Translations under genes and position numbers: made by a program
In this document: positions 26,006-35,000 of the stretch, in pieces
Position numbering within the stretch: position 1 is the first letter of the stretch
Layout: every line of letters starts with the position of its first letter
Notes under the pieces: model-generated
What the model saw: the letters and a program-made list of their open reading frames with translations, nothing else
Databases searched by the model: none
Told to the model about the DNA's origin: nothing
Source: Bacteroidetes bacterium GWF2_43_63
Lineage (GTDB): Bacteria > Bacteroidota > Bacteroidia > Bacteroidales > DTU049
Assembly: GCA_001769275.1 (NCBI GenBank)
Contig: MEOQ01000018.1
Location: forward strand, 1 to 64,000
Direction: 5' to 3'
DNA length: 64,000 nt

Positions 26006-26038
26006 TTTGTCAGAGTTTACTGTGCTGACGCTGCACTT
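26006..26038 (-). promoter_or_regulatory. Conserved leader element, copy 1
   Basis: A 33-nt sequence (minus strand begins AAGTGCAGCGTCAGCAC) located 5 bases before the ATG at 26000. It matches 27521-27553 at 30 of 33 positions, the three differences being transitions. It contains GTGC and GCAC arms that could pair. Placement next to a start codon suggests translational control. Confidence 0.5.
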
Positions 26039-26050
26039 TTATTTCTGCAT

Positions 26051-27124
26051 CTAGCAAACAATAGTGATAAAAAGGAAACACAACATACTCCATGTTCCAG
26101 CTCCGATAACACTGGTGATTGCCGTCACCTTTGCATTTTCTCTCTTGTGCTGTTTCTTATATCCTTTCACATAGGCCTGACTCACAGGGCCTGTAGCAAC
26201 TGTTGTTGCTGCCGTCGTATTTGATTCTGAGCCGGAAACATTTACATTGCTGCAATTTTCAAGATTATTGGCCTGCTCAAATACATAAGGCGGAACTTTT
26301 GGCTTAACCATCATTGAAATGAGTGTCCCGTAGAATGCGCCGGGATAACCAAATAAAAATCCGGAGAAAAATTTGAAGTTAACTCCCAGCGCGGTAGGAT
26401 TGTAAGTGTTTTTGGCCAGACAGCGGGCATAGGCCATGGCTTCCTCTGCTGTCATTTTTCTGATGGGTTTATTATTCATTCCGCCAACAGACTTCAATCC
26501 GGAAAAATCAAAAGTTTTCGCACTGGTCGAATAATTACCCAATAAGTCTGCTTTGGCCAAACCACCAAAATTTAAAATGGTATATCCATCCTTGAAGAAA
26601 TCAAATACTGTTTTGGAAAGCTCCGATACTGTGCGGACTCTGATTCTGTCACAAGTAATGACATAACAAATCGAAAAAAGAAGTACTCGTTCTTTCTGTT
26701 TCTCAAATTCCGAATTAGGATATATGCCAACGATTCTAATACTGCCACCGTTTGCCTCAGAATTTGCAAGCTTTAACCCAAGCACATCTTCGATGTATTT
26801 CAGGGAGTCGATTGTTGGAGTTAATGCGGTATTAACAGTAACTGGTTCGTCTGAAGTTTTGAAAAATTCGATCTCGCCGTTTTCATAACGGATTTTAAAT
26901 ACTTCGTTAGTGCTTATCGAATACAGAGGTCCGTTTAAATTTGAAAATTTTCTGTATTTGATTTCCCCCTCAGTAATCTCAGAAACTTTGGCAGCAATTG
27001 TTGTTGTGCCCTTCGTAAAGATAGTATCCTGAGCAAACAGATGCAAAGGGGGAAAAAAAGAGAAGAACAATGCACATGAAAGAAAAACAATGCATCTGAA
27101 AATATTGATGTTTTTATTGTTCAT
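26051..27124 (-). CDS. Exported protein of unknown function, 357 aa
   Basis: An N-terminal signal peptide ends LHLFAQ. Residues 35-85 (IAAKVSEITEGEIKYRKF, then YSISTNEVFKIRYENGEIEFF) are a module often seen in Bacteroidota proteins of unknown function. The centre includes an IRIVGIYPNSEFEKQ segment and a hydrophobic GFLFGYPGAFYGTLISMM stretch, and a C-terminal membrane helix (TWSMLCFLFITIVC) ends the protein. It lies 15 bases after the small lipoprotein gene and is probably in the same operon. No enzymatic role can be named. Confidence 0.75.
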   Translation of the reverse strand: MNNKNINIFRCIVFLSCALFFSFFPPLHLFAQDTIFTKGTTTIAAKVSEITEGEIKYRKFSNLNGPLYSISTNEVFKIRYENGEIEFFKTSDEPVTVNTALTPTIDSLKYIEDVLGLKLANSEANGGSIRIVGIYPNSEFEKQKERVLLFSICYVITCDRIRVRTVSELSKTVFDFFKDGYTILNFGGLAKADLLGNYSTSAKTFDFSGLKSVGGMNNKPIRKMTAEEAMAYARCLAKNTYNPTALGVNFKFFSGFLFGYPGAFYGTLISMMVKPKVPPYVFEQANNLENCSNVNVSGSESNTTAATTVATGPVSQAYVKGYKKQHKRENAKVTAITSVIGAGTWSMLCFLFITIVC

Positions 27125-27139
27125 AACAGAAGTTTTATA

Positions 27140-27514
27140 TTAGTCCATTCTAATGTAATCTTTTCCACCAATAGTCATAACATCATCTTCAATATATCCG
27201 GTCGCTGAACTCGAGCCACTAGATACAGTAACAGTAGAACCCTCGCATTCCCAGGAGCCACTTGCATCATGGTCTTGATAGTAATTGCCCGGGGTTCCCC
27301 AATAACTGTCAAAAGAATTTTCTGTGAATTCTAAAGTCCACGCCTGTTGAATTCCCGTAAAAACAACCTCATATCTCCATACGGTACCTTCTAAATCGCA
27401 ACTGTTTTCTGAGCAACCACAGCCGCCTGCGAGAGTACCCACAAGACCAAAAACACAATCAGTGCAGGAATTTAAACCAATCGATAGTGCAATGAAGATA
27501 AAAATTATTCTCAT
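27140..27514 (-). CDS. Small cysteine-rich lipoprotein, 124 aa
   Basis: A lipoprotein signal (MRIIFIFIALSIGLNSC) is followed by a Cys/Gly-rich stretch (DCVFGLVGTLAGGCGCSENSC) and a beta-rich domain beginning LEGTVWRYEVVF, in the style of lipocalin-like or META-type small domains: WTLEFTENSF, GSWECEGSTVTVSSG and a final DVMTIGGKDYIRM. Function unknown. It is the first gene of the 27514-24389 operon and carries the second copy of the conserved leader element. Confidence 0.75.
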   Translation of the reverse strand: MRIIFIFIALSIGLNSCTDCVFGLVGTLAGGCGCSENSCDLEGTVWRYEVVFTGIQQAWTLEFTENSFDSYWGTPGNYYQDHDASGSWECEGSTVTVSSGSSSATGYIEDDVMTIGGKDYIRMD

Positions 27515-27520
27515 GTTATA

Positions 27521-27583
27521 TTTGCCAGAGTTTACCGTGCTGACGCCGCACTTAATAGTGAAATATAAACGCTAACAAATATA
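27521..27583 (-). promoter_or_regulatory. Promoter and leader element copy 2
   Basis: The minus strand has TATATTTG (27576-27583), a perfect -7 box, followed by a leader of about 55 bases that includes the 33-nt element 27521-27553, ending 6 bases before the ATG. The element is therefore transcribed. Confidence 0.55.
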
Positions 27584-27665
27584 CACGACAACAATACTAT
27601 TGCCGGGAAATAAAACAGGCATTTTTCCGGAAAATTCCGGCAATTATGGGGGGCGTGAAGATTTA

Positions 27666-28379
27666 CTAAATGGCTATCACTTTGTTTTTAATGGCCCATA
27701 CAACCATTTCAACCATATTCTTGATATCGATATCGTAGGTTTCTTTCAGTTTACGCTTAATGTTGTCTTTGAACGATGTCACCACATCTTCGGTAATGCA
27801 CATTTTCGAGGCAATTTCTTTCGCACTAAGGCCTTGCGATAATAATTGAATCATCTGAATTTCGCGCTGCGTAAGGCCGAAGTTGTGCTCTTTCTTTAAA
27901 ATGGAAATCAGCTTTTTCTGATTATTGATGATAACACGTGTGGCTTCTTTGATATTAAAAGTTTCGCCAAGACAAAATCCACCACCTTGCATCACTTCTT
28001 CAACTGCCCGACCTATTTGTTCAATTCCGCAATCTTTCAGCAGATACCCATCGGCACCGGCTTCAATGGCATCCAATACATATTCGTAATCGGACCGGCC
28101 AATGGAAGATGAGATAAGGCCTGACAGTATGATCACTTTAATGTTTTTGAAATCACCCTGTTTCAGCGACGCAGTAATGGCAATACCGCTTTTCCCTTGC
28201 AGGATATTGTCCATTATTAGAATGTCGGGCTGTGTGCCGTTTTTAAGCAGCTGCATCAGATCATCTTCACCGGCAGCTTCCCCGCAAACCTGATAATAGG
28301 GATGGTATCTTTCCAGATTCTGTCGTAAACCATCCCTGAAAATCTTATGATCATCTACCAGAATTAAATTTGCTTTCAT
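27666..28379 (-). CDS. NarL/LuxR-family response regulator
   Basis: Residues 1-125 are a receiver domain with the acidic pair Asp9-Asp10, the phospho-acceptor Asp57 in LIMDNILQGKSG, Ser in VIILSG and Lys in GYLLKD. Residues 165-230 are a LuxR-type helix-turn-helix (LTQREIQMIQLLSQGLSAKEIA, then KDNIKRKLKETY). It is a DNA-binding output of the two-component system. It overlaps the end of the histidine kinase gene upstream by 4 bases, so the two are cognate partners. Target genes are unknown; the T9SS-rich operon 27514-24389 lies just downstream in the same direction. Confidence 0.94.
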   Translation of the reverse strand: MKANLILVDDHKIFRDGLRQNLERYHPYYQVCGEAAGEDDLMQLLKNGTQPDILIMDNILQGKSGIAITASLKQGDFKNIKVIILSGLISSSIGRSDYEYVLDAIEAGADGYLLKDCGIEQIGRAVEEVMQGGGFCLGETFNIKEATRVIINNQKKLISILKKEHNFGLTQREIQMIQLLSQGLSAKEIASKMCITEDVVTSFKDNIKRKLKETYDIDIKNMVEMVVWAIKNKVIAI

Positions 28380-30391
28380 ACTTCATTGGTTTTATCGTTG
28401 ATTAATAAAGGGATGGTAAAACTAAGGCTGCAACCTGCAGTTGTTGATTGAACGAAAATTTTTCCATTCTGCTGCTCAATAAAATATCTGATTAGTGATA
28501 AGCCAAGCTTGCTGTTGCCAGTATTATCAGGTGTTGTACCGGAAATAAATTTTTCCACGGCTTCTTCACTCATTCCTTTTCCATTATCATCAAAAGTAAA
28601 CCTGAGATTCGGGCCTTCTACCGCGCCGCTGATTTTTATTTCAACTTCGTGCCCTCCATGTTTCAGCGAATTGTCAATCAGATTCCGCATGATCAGCTCC
28701 ATCATATCAGGGTCGGCCAAGAGTGTTACATCAGGCAATTGGTCAATGATTACGGAAGCACCGGTTTGTTTTGCCGCAAACTGGCAAAAGGAAATTACCT
28801 TTTCAATGAGTGGTTTTATTGCTACCGGTTGAAGATTGCATTTCATTGATCCCCGCTGCATGGCAGCCCAGCTCAGCAAATTATCAAGCAACAATTTGCG
28901 GCGGCTGTTTTGCATTTCAATTTCTTTGAGAGATGAAACCAACACCTGGTCATTCTTCTCTTCTGCATGACTTATTGCGGGTTTCAGCATGTAGTCCGTG
29001 GCAATCAGAGGGCCTCGCAAATCGTGGGCTATAATTGAAAAAAATAGATTTCTTGTCTTATCAAGCTGGTTCAAATATATGTTTGCCTGTTTCTTGTTTT
29101 TATTTGAACGATACAAAACAATCCCAAACACAGCAAGAATAATGGCAAGAAAAATAACACCCCATACAACCAATCTGCTTTTCCGCCATTCCACAAAATA
29201 TTTGTTTCGCTCATGGTCAATAAAAGCCTGATAAGTGCCCTGACGACCCAACTTGTTTATCCAGTGGAGTTCCCGTTCATCGAAAAAAGAATTCACTTCT
29301 GCTGTAAAAAGAGAATCGCGTAAGTATATAAAATCAAGCAAAAAATCGACAGCAACATCCTTTTGTCCTGCGTCGACCAACACCAGAGACAGAAAATACA
29401 ACGCATCGGTTTCTGCAATTTTGTCTTTTTTAATTCTTGCATTTTCCAGAACCAATTTTGCAATCTGAATGCTCCTGGAATATTGATTAAGGGCATAATA
29501 TACACGCGCAAACTTTAACTGCCCTGACTCGCTGGCAATGGTGTTTCCTGACAAAGTATCCAAACTGTAAGCTTGTTGAAAATCGTCAAGTGCGTTTTGA
29601 TATTCACAGATGGCCAGATAACCTTCGCCACGGTTGTAGAGCGTTTTAATTAATGATGAAGTGTCCTTTATAATCAAACATTCATTTTCGGAAAGATTGA
29701 ATTCATTTATGGCAGCCGGGTAATTTCCGGAATAATAATGAGAGCAACCATAGAACAATGCGACCCGACTCAGATAATAATGGTCAGATGCAGTTAAAAA
29801 ACATGTTCTGGCCTCCGAAAACATGATGCCTGCACCGGCAAAATTCTCTGTATCATAATACGAAATCGCGTTCCAGAACCTGACAATTCCAGCTTCGCGA
29901 AACATCTTACGTGACATATAAAAATCATAGGCCTGAGAGTAATAATCAACAGTGCCCCCATGCAACTCTTTTCTGAATTGATGTAATAACCGAAAAGTTT
30001 TTCGGTTTACAGCATCAGGATATGTATGAACTACAATCAAAGGCAATTCCTCACTCTGTTTGAAAGATTGCTTCAGCACGGAAACAAAATCCTGCAATCC
30101 TTTCTGATAGCCAATCCGCTGACTCATTCTAAACCCTTCATAGCAAACTTCAGGTTGTTTCAGCGAATTCCATGCACCTTCATTCTCTGCGCAAAGAATA
30201 GCATACTCATACATCTTTTTAACTGTGTTTGAGTCTTCAGGCAATTCATCAAAATGAACAATCAGTTCATTATACAAAGAATCAACGCGCGATGCTGGCT
30301 GTCCGTATAAAACCCCGGGCATTAAAGCAGCCAAAATGCAAGTTGCCAATAAAAAAACAAACTGATTTGTTTTCAAAATAAAGCTCTTCAC
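28376..30391 (-). CDS. Sensor histidine kinase with periplasmic TPR sensor
   Basis: An N-terminal signal or first membrane helix (2-30, ending VLYGQ) precedes a TPR-like helical region (about 170-360), a membrane helix at 407-427 (WGVIFLAIILAVFGIVLY), a dimerisation/phospho-acceptor helix with His456 in SIIAHDLRGP, and an HATPase_c domain with Asn573 (LIDNSLKHGG), the G1 box FDDNGKGMS and the G2 box LGLSLIRYF. The start codon is GTG; the next Met is residue 24, inside the helix. It senses an unknown signal through the TPR domain and phosphorylates the overlapping response regulator. Confidence 0.92.
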   Translation of the reverse strand: MKSFILKTNQFVFLLATCILAALMPGVLYGQPASRVDSLYNELIVHFDELPEDSNTVKKMYEYAILCAENEGAWNSLKQPEVCYEGFRMSQRIGYQKGLQDFVSVLKQSFKQSEELPLIVVHTYPDAVNRKTFRLLHQFRKELHGGTVDYYSQAYDFYMSRKMFREAGIVRFWNAISYYDTENFAGAGIMFSEARTCFLTASDHYYLSRVALFYGCSHYYSGNYPAAINEFNLSENECLIIKDTSSLIKTLYNRGEGYLAICEYQNALDDFQQAYSLDTLSGNTIASESGQLKFARVYYALNQYSRSIQIAKLVLENARIKKDKIAETDALYFLSLVLVDAGQKDVAVDFLLDFIYLRDSLFTAEVNSFFDERELHWINKLGRQGTYQAFIDHERNKYFVEWRKSRLVVWGVIFLAIILAVFGIVLYRSNKNKKQANIYLNQLDKTRNLFFSIIAHDLRGPLIATDYMLKPAISHAEEKNDQVLVSSLKEIEMQNSRRKLLLDNLLSWAAMQRGSMKCNLQPVAIKPLIEKVISFCQFAAKQTGASVIIDQLPDVTLLADPDMMELIMRNLIDNSLKHGGHEVEIKISGAVEGPNLRFTFDDNGKGMSEEAVEKFISGTTPDNTGNSKLGLSLIRYFIEQQNGKIFVQSTTAGCSLSFTIPLLINDKTNEV

Positions 30392-30403
30392 TATATTGAT
30401 TTA

Positions 30404-30411
30404 CAAACGTA
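30404..30411 (-). promoter_or_regulatory. -7 box of the kinase/regulator operon
   Basis: TACGTTTG on the minus strand, a perfect TAnnTTTG match, 12 bases before the GTG start at 30391, which implies a very short leader. Confidence 0.45.
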
Positions 30412-30482
30412 CATAAAAATGCAACTGGTCATGAAAATACAGCTGTTTTTTTTCAGGTATCCAATGGCGTTTTGAATTATCG

Positions 30483-30490
30483 TATTTTTG
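30483..30490 (+). promoter_or_regulatory. -7 box of the discoidin-like protein gene
   Basis: TATTTTTG, a TAnnTTTG match. It sits inside the longer open frame from 30472 and therefore supports the ATG at 30544. Confidence 0.5.
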
Positions 30491-30543
30491 CACACAGTCA
30501 GGTTCAAAATCAACAGATTGAAATTATAACGGTCCGTCCAACA

Positions 30544-31224
30544 ATGAATAAACGAAAGATAATATTAATTGTTCTGTTAATGCTGATTTGCCTGTTCATC
30601 GGAATTTTCATCGGTTATTCGTACACTGTTTTCACAAATAATGACAGTGTCAATTCCATTGACTTGAATTACTATAGCCCTGACAACGATTTAGCAAGAA
30701 ATGACGGCACCTTCAAATATCCATCACCGATGGAATCTGACAAGGGTTGGGGCGAGGCCGTTTTTCCATGGCATATTGTTGATGGAATCCGCGAGCGTGG
30801 AAACTACTGGGGATACGGACTGGCTTTTACCGGCGGGAAAGAAAACTATGAAGACTCCTGTGGCTGGCGGCAGGCCACCATCAATTTTGGAGAACCGCAA
30901 ACCTTTAACCGTGTAGTTATCTGGCATGCTACAGACAATCTGATTATACCGGAATACTATCTCAGATCGTGGAATATAAAACTCGAACGCTGGGACACAC
31001 TGGTGTGCAAACATGATATTGTTCAACGCACATCTTCCATAAAAGATAAAAACAAGAAAAGTAACAGCATTCCTGTTGAAGATGTTTTTACAACAGTTTC
31101 CTCAAACAAAATTCAGTTACTTTTCAACAATTGCAATGCAAGTCACGGCTGGATCAATGAATTCGAAGTGTACAATGACAAGCCCGGGGACCGACCGGAA
31201 TGTCTGGTCGTTCAGCCGGAATAG
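30544..31224 (+). CDS. Membrane-anchored protein with discoidin-like domain
   Basis: From 30544 the product has 226 residues. It begins with a single uncleaved membrane helix (MNKRKIILIVLLMLICLFIG) and continues with a beta-sandwich resembling F5/8 type C (discoidin) domains: WHIVDGIRERGNYWGYGLAF, WRQATINFGEPQTFNRVVIW, YYLRSWNIKLERWDTL and a final NKIQLLFNNC...WINEFEVY. Such domains bind carbohydrates or proteins at the cell surface. It is a single gene with its own promoter, divergent from the two-component system. Confidence 0.75.
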   Translation: MNKRKIILIVLLMLICLFIGIFIGYSYTVFTNNDSVNSIDLNYYSPDNDLARNDGTFKYPSPMESDKGWGEAVFPWHIVDGIRERGNYWGYGLAFTGGKENYEDSCGWRQATINFGEPQTFNRVVIWHATDNLIIPEYYLRSWNIKLERWDTLVCKHDIVQRTSSIKDKNKKSNSIPVEDVFTTVSSNKIQLLFNNCNASHGWINEFEVYNDKPGDRPECLVVQPE

Positions 31225-31574
31225 AAGTTTATAAAGTTCCTAAAGTTGAAAGTTTATTCACCCATTAAATTATTTTCAAAAGTGTTCATGAGCTCGCCAC
31301 TTCGTGTCTCGGTTATAAAGGCGACGTTAGGGCTGAGATCGAGTTCGAGATCAAGGTTAAGGTGGCGAAGCCGTAAAAGAAGCTGCGACTTGTCACGTTT
31401 TACGTGAAGCACCTAAATTATTCGCCAGGAGGCGATAAATATTAATAGCCCGCATGCCCGCCAGGGCTCCGGGGGCGAGCAAGCAACGATCCCGTAGCCA
31501 GTATTCAGTAGCCAGTAGAATTTTTCTCACAACTGACTACTCACAACTGGCTACTAAGAAGTTGCCAAGTATTC
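31225..31574. repeat. Repeat-filled spacer between convergent genes
   Basis: No gene. It starts with AAAGTTCCTAAAGTTGAAAG, has a middle segment with GGTGGCGAAGCCG and AATATTAATAGCCCG (related to the 4680-4760 element), and ends with GTAGCCAGTATTCAGTAGCC followed by a copy in the opposite orientation (CAACTGGCTACT), at 31494-31560. These belong to the dispersed families described for 4535-4871 and 16618-17143. Confidence 0.55.
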
Positions 31575-32030
31575 TTAATTGTCTCTCAGAACGAATTCAT
31601 CATATTCCAGCTCGAAGCGCAGTTTGTGCTTCGATTCTTCCTGAGCCAGATATTGAAAAATGCTGCGGATAGCTTGAGTCGGCGCTTCTGAGGCCAGTTT
31701 CGTGTAAAGCTTGAATGCTGCTTTTTCGCGCGCCATGGCCACTTTCAGGGCGTCTTCGTATGTGATATTTTCATCCACATCGGGATAAGCAATATAATCG
31801 GCAATTTTCAGGGCAGCGACTTTTTCTTTCGGCAGATTAAAATTTTGCTCTTCTTTTATCTGCGAAATTTTCGCCTTATGGCCAATTTCTTCGCGTGCAA
31901 ATTCTTCGAAAATCTGCTTCATTTCTTCGTTGCGGCTTTTGGCAGCAAGCTTTGTATAGAAGTCAACAGCACTCTGCTCCTGATTCATGGCAAAGTCGAG
32001 AATGTGATCCATCGATTTAAAATTTTCCAT
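31575..32030 (-). CDS. Rubrerythrin-type ferritin-like protein
   Basis: The 151-residue protein is a four-helix ferritin-like domain with the expected di-iron ligands: NQEQSAVDFY in helix 1, EEFAREEIGHKAKI (ExxH), AMAREKAAFKLY and LAQEESKHKLRF (ExxH). No rubredoxin domain is attached. Family members reduce hydrogen peroxide in anaerobes and store iron transiently. The gene starts 28 bases after the stop of the 1228-residue redox subunit and is probably the last gene of that operon, consistent with oxidative-stress protection of the Fe-S complex. Confidence 0.92.
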   Translation of the reverse strand: MENFKSMDHILDFAMNQEQSAVDFYTKLAAKSRNEEMKQIFEEFAREEIGHKAKISQIKEEQNFNLPKEKVAALKIADYIAYPDVDENITYEDALKVAMAREKAAFKLYTKLASEAPTQAIRSIFQYLAQEESKHKLRFELEYDEFVLRDN

Positions 32031-32058
32031 AGCCTTAAGTTTTAATTGTTAGTGCTGA

Positions 32059-35000
32059 TTACTTTTTCATTAATTCTGCAACCTGCTTCTGATGCCTTAG
32101 AACAAGATTGTCGGCGCCAAAAACAAACATGTTGCGTGGGTTATCGCTGTCGGTAGCATTGAACGAAAATAATTCCTCTTTCTGCGCTGGAAGCAATGAT
32201 GCGAATTCCAGAAATATTTCGTCCGTTGATCGAAAAGAAATTAAACCAAGTTTTTCTGCCAATCCATTTAATAAATCAATATTGCATTTGCCCGTCTTTG
32301 GCTTCATATGAGCTTCGTAGCGTTGAATAACGCGCTGCGTATTTGTATAAGTTCCGCCGGTTTCGAATGGAAATGCCAACGGTAATACCAGCGAAGCCGC
32401 TTCGGCTGTTGGTGTCATAAAATAATCCGCAACAACAATAAATGGTGTTTTTGAAAGCAACTCATTCACTTCGTTAGCATTCACCGCAGTCCCTAATGGA
32501 TCTTCGCCAAAAATGAGCAGATTTTTGATAGCACCATCCTTCAATCTTTGCTTAATACTGAAATCTGTTTCATCAGACAAGCCAGTAACATTCCACAACT
32601 TCTCCAAATCTGGGTTTGCTTCCACCAGTTTACGGCCGCCTGGAGCGGTATTAGGACAAATACCATTGTCGCGCAAACCCTGCGAATTATTTTTTGATTT
32701 CAGCGAAACCACACCCGATGCGGTTTTCCCGAGCTTGCCGGTAATCATCATCAGGTTCGTAATTTCCATTGCACAATTCGATGAGGTGCCGGCTTCAGCA
32801 TAAACCATAACAGATTCAGCTACATTATTGAACTCATCAGCAAGTTGTTCAACCATATCCTGAGCAAGGCCGGATGCGGCAATCAACGATGTGTAGTTTT
32901 CTTTCAGTAATGCAGATTTATATTCTTCAAATCCTTCAGTACGACCATTTATGAACAACGCATTTTGTTTTCCTGAGGTCAGATAATAATGATTCATCGC
33001 TTTAATGAAAGCGTATTTCGATTTCACAGCAATGATTCTGTCGGCCTTATGGTCCATCAGATGGTTGTCGCCTTCAACGATTAAGGTTACCGGAATTTCA
33101 GATTTATTTCTGGCAACTTGTATTGCAAACCCGGCAACTCCATTCGATTTTATCATTTCGGGACTTAACACCCAGATAGCTCTTGCACGCTGAAAATCGC
33201 TGAAAGAGACATTCTCCATGCTATTTTCAGAATACCCTTTTCCACGCTCCATGTAATGGAATGAAGAAATATTATTTGTCTTGACACCTGCTCTTGCTAT
33301 CTTCTGAATGTAGTACTGCTCTTCGTTCGAAAGCCGCGCTCCGACCGTGAATGCATTTTCTGAAGGTTGAACCGACGCAATGTTTTTTGAAATGATTTCA
33401 AACGCTTCGTTCCATGAAATGTCTTTCCACGATCCGTTTTCTTTTACACGAGGACTGAGCAAACGGCTGCCATCATTCATATACTGATATCCGAAACGGC
33501 CGCTGTTGCACAGGTTGCCGCCCTGATTCACCATACCCTTTGCTCCCTGAATCCCAAACACAAATCCACCGCGATGATGCACTTCGAGTTCACATCCAAC
33601 CGAGCAATAATTGCAGATGGTTTTAAACAATTCGGTCTTCACCGGACCCGGCTTAAACAGCTTGTTTTCGGACATTGCTCCGGTAGGGCAGGTTGAAATA
33701 CACTGTCCGCAACTTTCGCATTTAGTGTCTTTCAAACTCATTCCCATACTTGGTGCAACATAAGTTTCAAATCCGCGGTTCACAAAACCCAGTGCTGATG
33801 CGCCAACCACTTCCTTACAGATGCGAATGCAGCGACCACACAAAATACATTTGTTTTTATCGATCTCAATGTAGGGATGCGAAAAATCAATCAAATGATC
33901 ATTAAAGCAACCTGAATAGTGAATCTGATTCGCATTATATTCGGTTGCATGTTTTTTCAGATCGCAGGTGTAAAGGGCGCCGCAGCCACATTCAAGGCAA
34001 CGGGCAGTTTCATGTTTTGCAACTTTTTCAGATGCATAACCGAGTTCAACTTCTGTAAAATTATTTCGATCTTTCGGATCGAGTACCGGCATTTCTTCAC
34101 GCAGCTGATGCATGAATTTGCCCGCGTACTCTTGCTTTTCCTGCATACGGAAATTTTCTTTACGGCTGTAAAATTCTTTTTCCGGAGGAACGATAGGCAA
34201 TCCATTCAGATATTGTTCGCAACTATGAACCGCAAGTTTTGCCTGCGCGATGGCTGCAATAGCGGTTGCAGGACCTGTTACCCCATCGCCTGCAGCAAAC
34301 ACCGACGGAATGCCGGTTACAAGCGTGTCTTTATCAGCTTCGATATCGCCCCACTTTGTAATTTTCAGCTGTCCGTTTTCAGAAAATTCATTAATGTCGT
34401 TTATGAAATTGACATCCGTTTTTTGTCCGATGGCAGCCAAAATATAATCGCATTCAATTTCAAATTCCGATCCTTCTACTGGAACAGGGCGTCTGCGGCC
34501 AGATGCATCGGGTTCGCCCAGCTCCATTTTCTGGCAGACCATGGATTTCAGTTTACCATTTTCATCTTTCAGAATCTTTACAGGCGCCGTCAAAAACATG
34601 TAATTCACACCTTCGAGTTTCGACTCGTGAATTTCAATCGGGTTGGCCGGCATCTCAGCTTCGGTGCGGCGATAGACGACATATACTTCTTCCGATCCAC
34701 AACGGCGCGACGTACGACAACAGTCCATAGCTGTGTTTCCACCACCAACGACAACAATTTTCTTTCCTTTAAAATTGTAACGTTGTCCAGTTGCTTCCAT
34801 GTTTTTCAGGAAATCAATTCCACTGAAAACACCATCGGCATCTTCGCCTTCAACGCCTACCAGTGCGCCTTTCTGAGATCCTATGGTGAGAATGGTCGCC
34901 AGATATTTTTCTTTGATTTCCTTATAAGAAACATTTTCTCCGAGTTTTTTTCCGGTAAAAATATTCACTCCCAATTCGGTGATGGTTGAAATTTCTTTGT

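Noticed and set aside
33919-34989. Plus-strand 356-codon open frame inside the 1228-aa redox gene
   Set aside because: It lies antisense to clear ferredoxin and GltD motifs; it is a shadow frame produced by the codon use of the real gene.
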